Of a stretch of DNA of 64,000 bases, positions 18,652-26,867 are shown piece by piece. The notes under the pieces are model-generated. The model worked only from the letters and a program-made list of their open reading frames with translations, ran no database searches and had not been told where the DNA came from. The stretch's first letter is position 1; each line of letters begins with the position of its first letter. This DNA is from Chlorobiota bacterium. GTDB taxonomy: Bacteria > Bacteroidota > Bacteroidia > Bacteroidales > VadinHA17. The position numbers and the translations under genes are program-made. The stretch covers positions 1 through 64,000 of the forward strand of contig JAADHC010000025.1 in the NCBI GenBank assembly GCA_013152085.1, read 5' to 3'.

Positions 18652-19200
18652 ATGACATATTATCATATCCTGGGAATCCCGCAGACTGCCACCCTGGCAG
18701 AGATCAAGAAGGCCTACCGGCAGAAAGCCAAGGAGTGGCACCCCGATCTGAACCATACTCCCGGAGCGAGGCAGAAGTTTATCGAAGTCAATGAGGCCTA
18801 TGAATTCCTTGTACGTTTACGGTCGCAACCGCCGGTTACAGCCCGCCGCCATCGCAGCAGGCAGCAGCCGAAGGATCCCTATCATGAATGGCTTGAAAAG
18901 GAACGTAACAAGGCACGTGCAAGAGCGGCCGCCGAAGCCCGGAAAAAGTATGAGGAATTCAAACGGTCACCCCTGTATAAGACCTCCAGCTTTCTTTATA
19001 CTTTTTATGATTACCTGACTTTTGCCGTCGGAATCTTCATGGTTCTTGCTGCCTGGGTGGGCCTGGTGATCAACATCAATCCCGTTGACGGAATTACTGC
19101 GGCGGCAGTTATTTCAGCACTGCTTGTCAGTGTTATCGGAGTGGTATTTATCATCTTCTCTTTCAGCAGTATCAGGGAAAAGAAGAAACTGTATAAGTAA
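18652..19200 (+). CDS. DnaJ-domain membrane protein
   Basis: 182 residues from ATG 18652; a TTG two codons earlier is less likely. An N-terminal J domain ([22 protein letters not shown]) keeps the HPD tripeptide in EWHPDLNHT, so it can stimulate an Hsp70 partner. A basic linker follows, then two hydrophobic segments (about residues 120-142 and 149-173) that would anchor it in the membrane. It has no zinc-finger or C-terminal DnaJ domains, so it is a specialised J-protein. Divergent from rtcB with a mirrored promoter region. Confidence 0.87.
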   Translation: MTYYHILGIPQTATLAEIKKAYRQKAKEWHPDLNHTPGARQKFIEVNEAYEFLVRLRSQPPVTARRHRSRQQPKDPYHEWLEKERNKARARAAAEARKKYEEFKRSPLYKTSSFLYTFYDYLTFAVGIFMVLAAWVGLVININPVDGITAAAVISALLVSVIGVVFIIFSFSSIREKKKLYK

Positions 19201-19300
19201 CGAAAACTGTAGTCGTAAAATAATTAAAGCTCCTCACCGTACTCCGTCACTGACCTGCGCCATAGGTTACGACCAACGGTGGAAGCTTTGGCGCAAGCGA

Positions 19301-19420
19301 CAAGCAGCGGGGAACCGGAGTGAAGCTCTCTTTCGTTAAAGCTACGGAGAGCAAGGCAGAGCTCGACGAAGTCATACGAGCTTGCGAGCTCAGTGAAGCT
19401 GATACGCTCGCAGAATTCAA
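19301..19420. repeat. Dispersed ~120-bp repeat, copy A
   Basis: Near-identical to 21264-21383: I count 12 mismatches in 120 aligned bases with no gaps. The element carries internal inverted arms: GCTCTC...GAGAGC and GAGCTC...GAGCTC. Both copies are preceded by an imperfectly shared CTCACCG stretch. No gene is recognisable in it, though open frames run through in several frames because of its GAGCTC/GAA-rich makeup. Confidence 0.85.
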
Positions 19421-19528
19421 CCACTTGTAATTCATAGTTTGAATCAACCCATCAATTCATAATCAACTGAATCCTGGATCCTTTATAGTCTTGAGTTGTA
19501 TCTAACTATCCCGCAATGGAATTCATGC

Positions 19529-19568
19529 AGGTAATTACCTAATTAAATACCTAATTAAATAGGTAATT
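19529..19568. repeat. AT-rich palindrome and 12-bp tandem repeat
   Basis: A 12-bp palindrome (AGGTAATTACCT, 19529-19540) leads into two tandem copies of TACCTAATTAAA (19536-19559), closed by TAGGTAATT (19560-19568), which pairs with the first arm. It may be a protein-binding site or a remnant of a mobile element end. Confidence 0.6.
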
Positions 19569-19632
19569 CTTTATTGACATTCCGGCATTCCTTTTTTCAC
19601 AGGGATATGAGTACAGAAACCCTTTTGAATCG

Positions 19633-19664
19633 AAGGTGAGACGTACGGCCATACGTCTCACCTT
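19633..19664. repeat. 13-bp perfect hairpin
   Basis: AAGGTGAGACGTA (19633-19645) and TACGTCTCACCTT (19652-19664) pair perfectly around a 6-nt loop. It is followed by an AT-rich stretch, not a clean T-run, so it may be a terminator or the end of an inserted element. Confidence 0.65.
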
Positions 19665-19747
19665 TATTAAATTATATTATAAAACGATTTTAAATAAAAT
19701 ACGGATATTTTTGGGATAAGACACTATAATTTATCTTTTTTTTCTTT

Positions 19748-19822
19748 TGCATAAAAAAGACAAATAATCCGTTCTACCTGTTCATTGATGAATCCGGAAT
19801 AAAAACTTTCAGATATTTATGA
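19748..19822 (+). pseudogene. Possible DUF3800 N-terminal remnant
   Basis: A short frame reads NPFYLFIDESGIKTFRYL before a TGA at 19820. FIDESG is the signature at the start of DUF3800 proteins, which are common in accessory regions. There is no ATG in front and the frame is cut within 20 residues of the motif. The assignment rests on this one motif. Confidence 0.3.
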
Positions 19823-20042
19823 TTCTGAGGCTCTGTATTTTTGGCGAACTGCCGATAAGCATGAGATAGATTTTTTAATCAGTACTTCTTTTAAGGAAGG
19901 TTTTGCCTATGAAGTAAAAATGAACTGCAACGAAGGAGAAACAATATCCATTAAGAAATTCCACGAAGCATATCCAGAATATGCTGTCGAATTAATTTCC
20001 TGCGATATTGATATGAAATGTAAATGGGTTTTAAAAATATAA
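19803..20042 (+). pseudogene. C-terminal remnant of a DUF4143 ATPase
   Basis: A 79-codon frame without a usable start reads ALYFWRTADKHEIDFLIS, then AYEVKMN and FHEAYPEYAVELISC before TAA at 20040. This is the C-terminal DUF4143 pattern (FWRT..G.EVDF, EVK, YPE) of a large family of AAA ATPases often found in variable regions. The ATPase domain is gone, so this is a gene relic. Confidence 0.6.
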
Positions 20043-20163
20043 AAAGGTCATGCTTGTTAAACTGCTGAAGTGATAATCAACTTAATATGTAAATCCGTAC
20101 TTATCATTTTAAAAGTATCCGGAATGTTGTACCTTCGTAACAGAAGTAAAACGATAACGAAAT

Positions 20164-20691
20164 ATGGAAATTGAGAAACAGATCGAACTGATCCGGACGC
20201 AGATCGGGAAACTGGATGCCCCTGATTTTGACCTGGAGGCCTGGAAAAATACCTCCATCCTGATCCTGAGCCGGATATTCGGGCAGACCTCCCTTATCGT
20301 CAGTAAAATACAGAGCCTGAGCCATCATCTCAGCAGTTGGGCACTACGGGACACGCTTGGTAAAACTTCGGGTGAGGAACAGGTGAAACGCAATGCCCGG
20401 GAGATGCTCGAAACGGTGATCCTCGAAATCGAAACGCTGGGACCGCCGGTTCAGGAATCAGGAAAGGAGACCTCTCCCGTTATGGAAGCTATCCGCAAGG
20501 CCCTGGAAAATGAACTTAAGGTTTCACAATACAGAACCCTGCAGGAGATTCTTTCCGGGCCTTACCGGGATGATGAGCGGCTTGGCAAAGTACACGATTT
20601 TCTGGCACCATTCGATGCGGAAACGCTCAGAAAGATCCTTGCCGCCCTGCTGGCTGACAAAGCGGTAGCAACCGGAATTAAACAAACCTGA
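20164..20691 (+). CDS. Conserved-looking hypothetical protein
   Basis: 175 residues, not recognised. The N-terminal 45 residues (LIRTQIGKLDAPDFDLEAW ... ILSRIFG) resemble a short helical domain found at the start of many otherwise unrelated bacterial proteins of unknown role. The rest is predicted helical and charged; there is no signal peptide or membrane segment. The stop lies 7 bases before the thioesterase ATG, so the two are probably co-transcribed. A TACCTTCG sequence at 20130-20137 may be its -7 element. Confidence 0.75.
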   Translation: MEIEKQIELIRTQIGKLDAPDFDLEAWKNTSILILSRIFGQTSLIVSKIQSLSHHLSSWALRDTLGKTSGEEQVKRNAREMLETVILEIETLGPPVQESGKETSPVMEAIRKALENELKVSQYRTLQEILSGPYRDDERLGKVHDFLAPFDAETLRKILAALLADKAVATGIKQT

Positions 20692-20698
20692 TCTTTTT

Positions 20699-21175
20699 AT
20701 GGCCAGAACGATACTGAATCCGTTTGATCCGGAACAATACCGGTGTATCGGTTGCTCACCCTCAAACCCCATCGGATTGCATCTGCAGTTTTATGAAGAG
20801 GGGGATGAGGTTTTCGCACACTGGAACCCGGATGAAAATATGCAGGGATATATCAACGTTTTGCACGGCGGAATCCAGACAACACTCATGGATGAAATCG
20901 CCAGCTGGACGGTATATATCAAGCTGCAGACTGCCGGTGTGACAGAATCCCTTTCGGTGGATTTCCACAAGCCGGTATATATCAACAAGGGGCCACTTAC
21001 TGTTCGTGCCAAAGTCTCCTCGGTGGAAGGAAAGCATGCCCTTATTGAAACAGGAATCTACAACAGCAAAGAGGAGTTGTGTGCCTCCGGAAAAATGGTA
21101 TATTTTATCTATCCGCAGGAGGTCGCACGCAGGCGGTTACATTATCCGGGGATTGAGGCTTTCTATGAAAAATAA
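20699..21175 (+). CDS. PaaI-type hotdog thioesterase
   Basis: Acyl-CoA thioesterase of the hotdog fold, 158 residues. The active-site helix is VLHGGIQTTLMDEIASW, matching the HGG...DE pattern of PaaI-like enzymes; VDFHKPVYINKGPLTVRAKV is the following strand pair. An N-terminal CIGCSPSNPIGLHL segment is common in this group. Acyl substrate unknown. Preceded by a hypothetical gene in the same direction. Confidence 0.87.
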   Translation: MARTILNPFDPEQYRCIGCSPSNPIGLHLQFYEEGDEVFAHWNPDENMQGYINVLHGGIQTTLMDEIASWTVYIKLQTAGVTESLSVDFHKPVYINKGPLTVRAKVSSVEGKHALIETGIYNSKEELCASGKMVYFIYPQEVARRRLHYPGIEAFYEK

Positions 21176-21263
21176 ATCATGACCGCCAAACCTGTACATT
21201 ACTCCTTTTATCAATTTCTCTATAATTGAAGTTTCTCACCGCCATAAAGTGATCCCTTCGGGA

Positions 21264-21383
21264 CAAGCAGCGGGGAACCGGAGTGAAGCTCTCCTTCGCT
21301 AAAGCTACGGAGAGCAAGGCAGAGCTCAACGAAATCAACCGAACTTGCGAGCTCAGCGAAGCTAATGCGCTCACAGGATTCAA
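21264..21383. repeat. Dispersed ~120-bp repeat, copy B
   Basis: Second copy of the element at 19301-19420, in the same orientation and about 1.9 kb away. It is bracketed by two tiny hairpins absent from copy A: TCCCttcGGGA just before it and AATCCCtacGGGATT (21382-21396) at its end. It lies between the convergent thioesterase and cysH genes. Confidence 0.85.
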
Positions 21384-21407
21384 TCCCTACGGGATTAGTA
21401 TAATGAA

Positions 21408-22133
21408 TTATTTCCGGTGCAGGCCGCACTCTTTTTGTTCCGGCTGTTCCCACCACCAGCGGCCTGCCCGCAGGTCTTCGCCGGGTTTGACGGCACGGGT
21501 GCAGGGCTGGCAGCCGATGCTCGGAAATCCCTGATCATGCAACGGATTATAGGGTACATTGTGTTTGTGCACATAGTCCCATATATCTTTTCCCAGCCAC
21601 TCAGAGAGGGGATTTACCTTGATCAGGCCGTTTTTCTCATCCCACTCCACATGCCGGGTGAGGATCCGGGTAACCGATTGTTCGGTACGAAGGCCGCAGA
21701 TCCAGGCATCCAGCGGTTTGAGAGCGCGTGACAATGGTTTCAGCTTACGGACATGACAACATTGTTTCCGGTATTCAATACTTTCATAAAAAAGATTGAT
21801 CCCCTTTTCATTCACCATGGCTTCGACATCTCCGGATTCAGGAAAATATACCTGAATCTTTACACCATAATACCCGTTGGTCTTCCGGATCAGGTCATAT
21901 GTCTCGGGAAAGAGCCTGCCGGTATCCAACGTAAAAATCTTCACCTCAGGATTTATCTTTACGGCCATATCGGTCAGCACCTGGTCTTCAATCCCCATAC
22001 TGCTTGAAATAGCCACCTTCCCTTCAAACTCGGCAAGGAAATATCTGATGATCTCTTCCGGTCCGTATTTTTTAAAACGGCTGTTGAGTTTCTCCACAAT
22101 ATTCCGGTATCCCTGTTCTTCCCCTTGTTCCAT
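21408..22133 (-). CDS. cysH: Adenylylsulfate/phosphoadenylylsulfate reductase
   Basis: Assimilatory reduction of activated sulfate to sulfite using thioredoxin. 241 residues from ATG 22133; a GTG four codons upstream is less likely. The PP-loop-like SSSMGIEDQVL, FTLDTGRLFPETY and GLRTEQSVTR motifs are present. The Cys pairs CCHVRK and CQPC would hold a [4Fe-4S] cluster, which points to APS rather than PAPS as substrate. The catalytic C-terminal ECGLH is intact. No cysD/N/C/I gene is adjacent. Confidence 0.93.
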   Translation of the reverse strand: MEQGEEQGYRNIVEKLNSRFKKYGPEEIIRYFLAEFEGKVAISSSMGIEDQVLTDMAVKINPEVKIFTLDTGRLFPETYDLIRKTNGYYGVKIQVYFPESGDVEAMVNEKGINLFYESIEYRKQCCHVRKLKPLSRALKPLDAWICGLRTEQSVTRILTRHVEWDEKNGLIKVNPLSEWLGKDIWDYVHKHNVPYNPLHDQGFPSIGCQPCTRAVKPGEDLRAGRWWWEQPEQKECGLHRK

Positions 22134-22162
22134 AAAAAAAATCACTTGTCGGATTACAAGGT

Positions 22163-22170
22163 CAAAGATA
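22163..22170 (-). promoter_or_regulatory. Probable -7 element of cysH
   Basis: TATCTTTG on the minus strand, exact TAnnTTTG, 29 bases before ATG 22133. Confidence 0.5.
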
Positions 22171-22339
22171 AAGGGATGTTGGTAATTATCAAAAGTTACC
22201 GGTACAAGGGTATGTGAATAATGAAATATATTGTACTAACTTGAGTTCGACATTAGATTGGAAAAGTACAGGATTTTCACCGGATATTGGCATTTTTTAC
22301 TATTTTCGTCATCACCGAGAACGGTAAATAAATGAGAAA

Positions 22340-23056
22340 ATGCCTATGATATTTGAAAATTACCGGCCTGCGATAATCGGTATCCTCAGTTTTCTCATTT
22401 TTGTGACCCTGATCCATGCCGACCGGTATTCCCGTTTTTTTATCAGTCATTTTCCTTCCCGGGGCAGTGCCACCCGGGTATTTCTGGATCGTATTTCCGG
22501 TTTTGTCTTTATGGGATTCTTCCCGTTTATCTATTTGTCCGTCACTCATACACAGGATGTGCTTTACAGTCTCACGCTGAAGCAGCCTCCTAAAGAGACC
22601 CTGCCCTTTTTCTTCCTGGTAATCACGCTTATCATCATCATTGCGGCTTTTTATTCGGGACATGAAGACAATACACAGAACTACCCGCAGATCCGTCATA
22701 AGAACTGGTCTGTTTCGCTGATCTTCCTGAATATTCTGACATGGACATTGTATCTGGCAGGTTACGAATTTTTATTCCGCGGTATCCTGATCTTCACGCT
22801 TCTTCCCTCGCTCGGCCTTCCGGCAACCGTTCTGATCAATGCCGCCATTTATTCCCTTGCACATTTTTACAAGGGCAGGAAAGAGATGATCGCTGCTATC
22901 CCGTTCGGGCTGCTTCTGGCATACGTAACTGCTACGACACAATCCCTGTGGTTTGCTTTCTTTTTCCATATCACACTGGCACTTTCGAATGATTTTTTCT
23001 CCGCCCGTGCATTACATTACAGGATAGACCTGCGGAGAGGAAACGAAAACCGGTAA
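22340..23056 (+). CDS. CPBP-family intramembrane protease-like protein
   Basis: 238-residue membrane protein with about six hydrophobic segments. The CPBP/Abi motifs are in the second half: YEFLFRG (motif 1, normally EExxxR), YSLAHFYKG (motif 2 His) and FFHITLALSND (motif 3). The first glutamate of motif 1 is tyrosine here; an aromatic residue at this place may mark a subgroup, so activity cannot be assumed. The two later histidines are kept. Possible -7 element TATTTTCG at 22301. The SDR gene follows at 25 bases. Confidence 0.85.
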   Translation: MPMIFENYRPAIIGILSFLIFVTLIHADRYSRFFISHFPSRGSATRVFLDRISGFVFMGFFPFIYLSVTHTQDVLYSLTLKQPPKETLPFFFLVITLIIIIAAFYSGHEDNTQNYPQIRHKNWSVSLIFLNILTWTLYLAGYEFLFRGILIFTLLPSLGLPATVLINAAIYSLAHFYKGRKEMIAAIPFGLLLAYVTATTQSLWFAFFFHITLALSNDFFSARALHYRIDLRRGNENR

Positions 23057-23081
23057 TTCCGGAAATTTTAACCTGACTGAC

Positions 23082-24071
23082 ATGCGTTATCTGATTACGG
23101 GAGGAACAGGATTAATCGGGCAAAACCTTGCCCGTCTTTTGACTACCAGGGGAAATCAGGTACATATTCTTTCCCGCGATCCCGGAAAAGCTAAACTGTT
23201 TACCCATTCCGGGATCCGGTTTTTTACCGGAGACATTATGAAACCGGATACGCTGTTCCCGGCCATGTCGGGATGTGACGGTATTTTTCACCTGGCTGCT
23301 TATGCAAAAGGATGGGCGAAGAACAATCAAATCTTTTTTGACTTTAATGTTACCGGTACGAAAAATGTCCTCGAGGCTGCCACGCAATCGGGTATCAGAA
23401 GGGTGGTGATCACCTCCACCGCCGGTGTCCTGGGACCTGCCCGGGGTCATCTGAAAACCGAGGATGAAGAAACGGGAAGACCGTTTTACACCGTTTACGA
23501 GGAAAGCAAATACCAGGCCGAAAAAGCTGCGCTGGAATATGCCGGTAAAAAAATAGAAGTTATTATCACCTACCCCACCCGTGTTTTTGGACCCGGTCCC
23601 CTGCACGAAAGCAATGCTGTAACACGTCTGATAAAATTATATGCCGAAGGGAAATGGCGTTTTTTACCCGGTAACGGAAAGAAAACCGGCAATTATGTAT
23701 ATGTGAATGATGTGGCTGAAGGGTTGATACTGGCCATGGAAAAAGGCCGGGATGGCGAAGGGTATATCCTGGGCGGCGAAAACCTGAGTTTCCGGGAAAT
23801 GTTTCGCATCATCGGTGAACAGACAGGAAAAAAGCGATTCATGATCCCTCTACCCTGGCCTGTAATGGTATGTATCGTCTCATTGTTTCTGTTTCTTTCG
23901 CTTTTTTCAGGACGTCCGCCACTCATTAATTTCAGTTGGTTGAAAAGATATATGCAGAAGTGGGAATTTTCTAATGCCAAAGCACAAAAAGAGCTGGGAT
24001 ACCGGTACCGGTCTTTTGCGGAAGGCGTGGGACTAACCTGGAAGTTCCTGCAACAACAAACGAAAAAATAG
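23082..24071 (+). CDS. NAD-dependent epimerase/dehydratase (extended SDR)
   Basis: 329 residues. The nucleotide-binding motif TGGTGLIG is at 6-13. The catalytic pair is in YEESKYQAEK (YxxxK), with STAGVLGP supplying the Ser/Thr. The extended C-terminal part has a hydrophobic stretch (PWPVMVCIVSLFLFLSLF), seen in some lipid- or sterol-acting dihydroflavonol-reductase-like SDRs. Substrate unknown. The nitrilase gene begins 10 bases downstream, so the pair is one transcript. Confidence 0.9.
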   Translation: MRYLITGGTGLIGQNLARLLTTRGNQVHILSRDPGKAKLFTHSGIRFFTGDIMKPDTLFPAMSGCDGIFHLAAYAKGWAKNNQIFFDFNVTGTKNVLEAATQSGIRRVVITSTAGVLGPARGHLKTEDEETGRPFYTVYEESKYQAEKAALEYAGKKIEVIITYPTRVFGPGPLHESNAVTRLIKLYAEGKWRFLPGNGKKTGNYVYVNDVAEGLILAMEKGRDGEGYILGGENLSFREMFRIIGEQTGKKRFMIPLPWPVMVCIVSLFLFLSLFSGRPPLINFSWLKRYMQKWEFSNAKAQKELGYRYRSFAEGVGLTWKFLQQQTKK

Positions 24072-24081
24072 TTTACTGATC

Positions 24082-25002
24082 ATGGTAAAAATTTGTATTG
24101 TCCAACAAAAACCCGTACATCTTAATCTCTCAGCCAGTATGAAAAATCTGGAACATTATATACGGGAAGCCACCGGCGCCGGTGCACAACTGATTGTCTT
24201 TGGTGAAACCTGGCTTACCGGCTATCCCAAATGGATCGACCTTATGCCTGATTTTGCTTACTGGGATCACGAACCGGCAAAAAAAGTTTATGCGCTGCTG
24301 TGGGAGAACAGCATAACGGTACCAGGAAAGGAAATATCCCGGATCTCCGGCCTGGCTAAAGAACTGAAGGTAGTCATCGGAATCGGGGTAAATGAAAAGG
24401 TGATGGCCGGGCCTGGTAATAAAACCCTGTACAACACTTTTCTTCTGTTCGACGAAAATGGAAAAATGAAGATCCATCACCGCAAACTTATGCCTACCTA
24501 CACAGAGAAACTGCTGTATGGTACCGGTGATGCCTACGGTTTGAAATGTGCGGAAACATCCCTGGGCAGGGTCTCCGGACTGATCTGCTGGGAGCATTGG
24601 ATGCCTCTTTCACGGCATGTGTTACATACTGACGGTGAAGATATCCACCTGGCACTATGGCCCTGGGTACACGAAATGCACCAGGTAGCCAGCCGGCAGT
24701 ATGCCTTTGAAGGCCGGTGTTTTGTAATTGCCGCAGGACAGATCATGCACCGGGCTGATATCCCGGGAACCCTGTCAGAAAACCCGCAGGCAAACTCCGC
24801 AGAGCTGATATTGCGCGGAGGAAGCTGTATCATCGGCCCTGACGGAAAATTTATTACGGAACCGTTGTTTGATGAAGAGTCACTGATCTTTGCCGAACTG
24901 GATATGGAAATGATCATACGCGAGCAAATGACACTGAGTGCGGCAGGACATTATTTCCGCCCCGATATTTTCAAAGTTAAAATAAACCGGAAACGTCCCT
25001 GA
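24082..25002 (+). CDS. Nitrilase (carbon-nitrogen hydrolase)
   Basis: 306 residues; hydrolyses a nitrile to the carboxylic acid and ammonia, if a true nitrilase. The catalytic triad is Glu42 (FGETWLTGYP), Lys135 (HHRKLMPT) and Cys169 (LICWEHWMPL). CWEHWMPL is the nitrilase-branch form, unlike the amidase or beta-ureidopropionase branches. Residues after the Cys (LWPWVHEMHQVASRQYAFEGRCFV) also fit. No signal peptide. Follows the SDR gene by 10 bases. Confidence 0.9.
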   Translation: MVKICIVQQKPVHLNLSASMKNLEHYIREATGAGAQLIVFGETWLTGYPKWIDLMPDFAYWDHEPAKKVYALLWENSITVPGKEISRISGLAKELKVVIGIGVNEKVMAGPGNKTLYNTFLLFDENGKMKIHHRKLMPTYTEKLLYGTGDAYGLKCAETSLGRVSGLICWEHWMPLSRHVLHTDGEDIHLALWPWVHEMHQVASRQYAFEGRCFVIAAGQIMHRADIPGTLSENPQANSAELILRGGSCIIGPDGKFITEPLFDEESLIFAELDMEMIIREQMTLSAAGHYFRPDIFKVKINRKRP

Positions 25003-25054
25003 TGATCAACCGGGAAGATGTTACAGTTATGGAAAGGCAAAGTAAAAAACCTCT

Positions 25055-25435
25055 CTAATCAGTCTCTTTATATTTGAAAGGCACCTGAAGAACCGATGAA
25101 TAATACTGACCGCGTTCGAGGATATCATCATCCCCTTCTTCATAAACCCAGTTGATCTGCACCTGCAATCCTTTATCCAGTAAGCCGGTAAGCATCTGCA
25201 GCATAGTCAGGATATACTTGGCAGAACTGCTGTTAAAATACTCCATGGCAATCTCAACCCGTGTAATATCCTGTGGATGCTGACAATATTCCTCAATCCA
25301 TTCGGTCAATGGAGCAAAATATTTATCCGGATCCTCATGAATTGAGCGTCCTGTAATTCTGATCAATCCGGAAGGATCAAGAAGCACCTCAGGTGTTTTT
25401 TCCGTTGATTGCAGGCGTATGGTCTCCATTCTCAT
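25055..25435 (-). CDS. SiaC-family (DUF1987) regulatory phosphoprotein
   Basis: 126 residues from ATG 25435; a TTG further upstream lies too close to a possible -7 element (TATCTTTA, 25466-25473) to be the start. The DUF1987 motif EYFNSSSAKYIL is present; Ser69-71 line up with the phosphorylated Thr of Pseudomonas SiaC, which is controlled by the kinase SiaB and the SpoIIE-type phosphatase SiaA. Neither adjoins it here, though a SpoIIE-type phosphatase sensor is encoded at 56.2-59.7 kb. Confidence 0.85.
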   Translation of the reverse strand: MRMETIRLQSTEKTPEVLLDPSGLIRITGRSIHEDPDKYFAPLTEWIEEYCQHPQDITRVEIAMEYFNSSSAKYILTMLQMLTGLLDKGLQVQINWVYEEGDDDILERGQYYSSVLQVPFKYKETD

Positions 25436-25782
25436 ATCTCTTACCTTACAGATGTTCAATGTAAAGATAAGAAATTGTATTCAAAAATCATTTTTTTCCT
25501 CCGCTAATTATTTAGTCGTTACTCACTTTGTTCATGATATCAGTTATTCGTTCCGCTTATGATATCGCTTTGTTAAGTTCGTTAGGTTTAACGGCCGGAC
25601 AGGATTCACGGTAAACGTTATCAACTAAATAAGCACTGCCGGAATCTGCGAGTGGTATGGAAAGGAAACTATATCTCGTAAATATTAAAAACTTCCGCAT
25701 TTACTTCAGGTTGCGGATACTGACGCCCGCTCGCAGTTATCCGGCTACCTGCCTCTGCCTGCTCCCTATTGTTTACTCCTCC
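25436..25782. other. Intergenic region without a recognisable gene
   Basis: About 350 bases between the SiaC-like gene and tsaD. The right-hand end carries an imperfect inverted repeat (CTGCGAG near 25645 with CTCGCAG near 25732, flanked by CCGG on both sides). The left part has TTATTTAGT and ACTAAATAA 125 bases apart. No coding sequence, tRNA or clear terminator is seen. Confidence 0.5.
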
Positions 25783-26805
25783 TTACAAGGGCATTCTGGC
25801 CATAGGTATAACATCCTGCGATGACAGATCTCCGGCGAGGAATTTATAATATCCGGTAATAGCTACCATAGCAGCATTATCGGTAGTATACCGGGCATGA
25901 GGAATATGTATATGCCAGCTTTTTCCCACAGCAGCCTCTTTTAATGATTTTTGTAAGTCTGAGTTCGCTGCTACTCCACCGGCGATGCCTATTTCGCGGA
26001 TGCCTGTTTCGCGGGAAGCATGACCGATCTTTTCCATCAACACAGACACAATGACCTTTTGCAATGAAGCAGCCAGGTCGTTCCGGTTTTTTTCAATAAA
26101 ACCGGGATCTTCTTTCAGGGCATCCCTGAGAAAATAGAGAAACGATGTTTTTAATCCGCTGAAACTGAAATCGAGGCCCGCAATCTTTGGACGGGCAAAA
26201 GCAAACCGTTCCGGGTCACCTGTTTCGGCAAGTTTATCAATGACCGGGCCTCCCGGATAGGGCAAACCCATTACCTTGGCACATTTGTCAAACGCTTCAC
26301 CTGCGGCATCGTCAATGGTTCGGCCCAGGGTTGTCATCCTCAGATAATCCTCAACCTGCATAATCTGGGTATGCCCGCCTGAAACCAAAAGACACAGATA
26401 CGGAAAACCGGGTACATTTTTCTTTTCCCCGGGTTCCCGGAGGAACAAAGCCAGCACATGTGCCATAAGATGGTTTACGGCTATCAGCGGAATCCCCAGG
26501 GAAAGGGCCAGCCCTTTGGCAAATGCACTGCCCACCATCAGACTACCGAGAAGACCGGGCCCTTGTGTGAAAGCAATGGCACTGATATCTTTTTTATTTA
26601 CACCTGACTGTTTAAGTGCCTGGTCAACCACGGGTACGATATGTTGCTGATGAGCCCGGGAAGCCAGTTCCGGGACCACTCCCCCGTAGTTCCGGTGTAC
26701 CTCCTGACCTGCCATAACATTGGAAAGGAGCACACCGTCACGAATTACTGCCGCCGAAGTATCATCACAGGAAGATTCGATGCCTAAAATATGAATTGCT
26801 GCCAC
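25783..26805 (-). CDS. tsaD: tRNA N6-adenosine threonylcarbamoyltransferase TsaD
   Basis: Transfers the threonylcarbamoyl group to A37 of ANN-decoding tRNAs, with TsaB and TsaE. The product has 340 residues. The iron-binding HxxxH is His112/His116 in NHLMAHVLAL, and the N-terminal ASKHA fold starts LGIESSCDDTSAAV. The start is GTG at 26805; no upstream ATG exists in frame before a stop. Divergent from tamB, an adjacency common in this phylum. Confidence 0.96.
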   Translation of the reverse strand: MAAIHILGIESSCDDTSAAVIRDGVLLSNVMAGQEVHRNYGGVVPELASRAHQQHIVPVVDQALKQSGVNKKDISAIAFTQGPGLLGSLMVGSAFAKGLALSLGIPLIAVNHLMAHVLALFLREPGEKKNVPGFPYLCLLVSGGHTQIMQVEDYLRMTTLGRTIDDAAGEAFDKCAKVMGLPYPGGPVIDKLAETGDPERFAFARPKIAGLDFSFSGLKTSFLYFLRDALKEDPGFIEKNRNDLAASLQKVIVSVLMEKIGHASRETGIREIGIAGGVAANSDLQKSLKEAAVGKSWHIHIPHARYTTDNAAMVAITGYYKFLAGDLSSQDVIPMARMPL

Positions 26806-26824
26806 AGATCGCTGATTTCTAAAC

Positions 26825-26832
26825 TATTTTTG
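26825..26832 (+). promoter_or_regulatory. Probable -7 element of tamB
   Basis: TATTTTTG, exact TAnnTTTG, in the short tsaD-tamB divergent region. The transcript would begin about 26838, leaving only 30 bases before the first codons of tamB. Confidence 0.5.
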
Positions 26833-26867
26833 TTTTTTTTGCGTTAGCTTTATAAAACTTACGGGAG

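Noticed and set aside
19224..19447. Small minus-strand open frames through the repeat copies, repeated again near 21177-21456
   Set aside because: They are by-products of the repeat's composition: open frames occur in several frames and none has a start or partner supporting translation.
19536..19568. CRISPR-like or replication-iteron array
   Set aside because: Only two 12-bp tandem units, no spacers, no cas or rep genes nearby.
25507..25631. 9-bp inverted repeat TTATTTAGT / ACTAAATAA enclosing about 107 bases, like a mini-transposon
   Set aside because: Arms are short and AT-rich, no target duplication is visible, and no second copy was found in the window.
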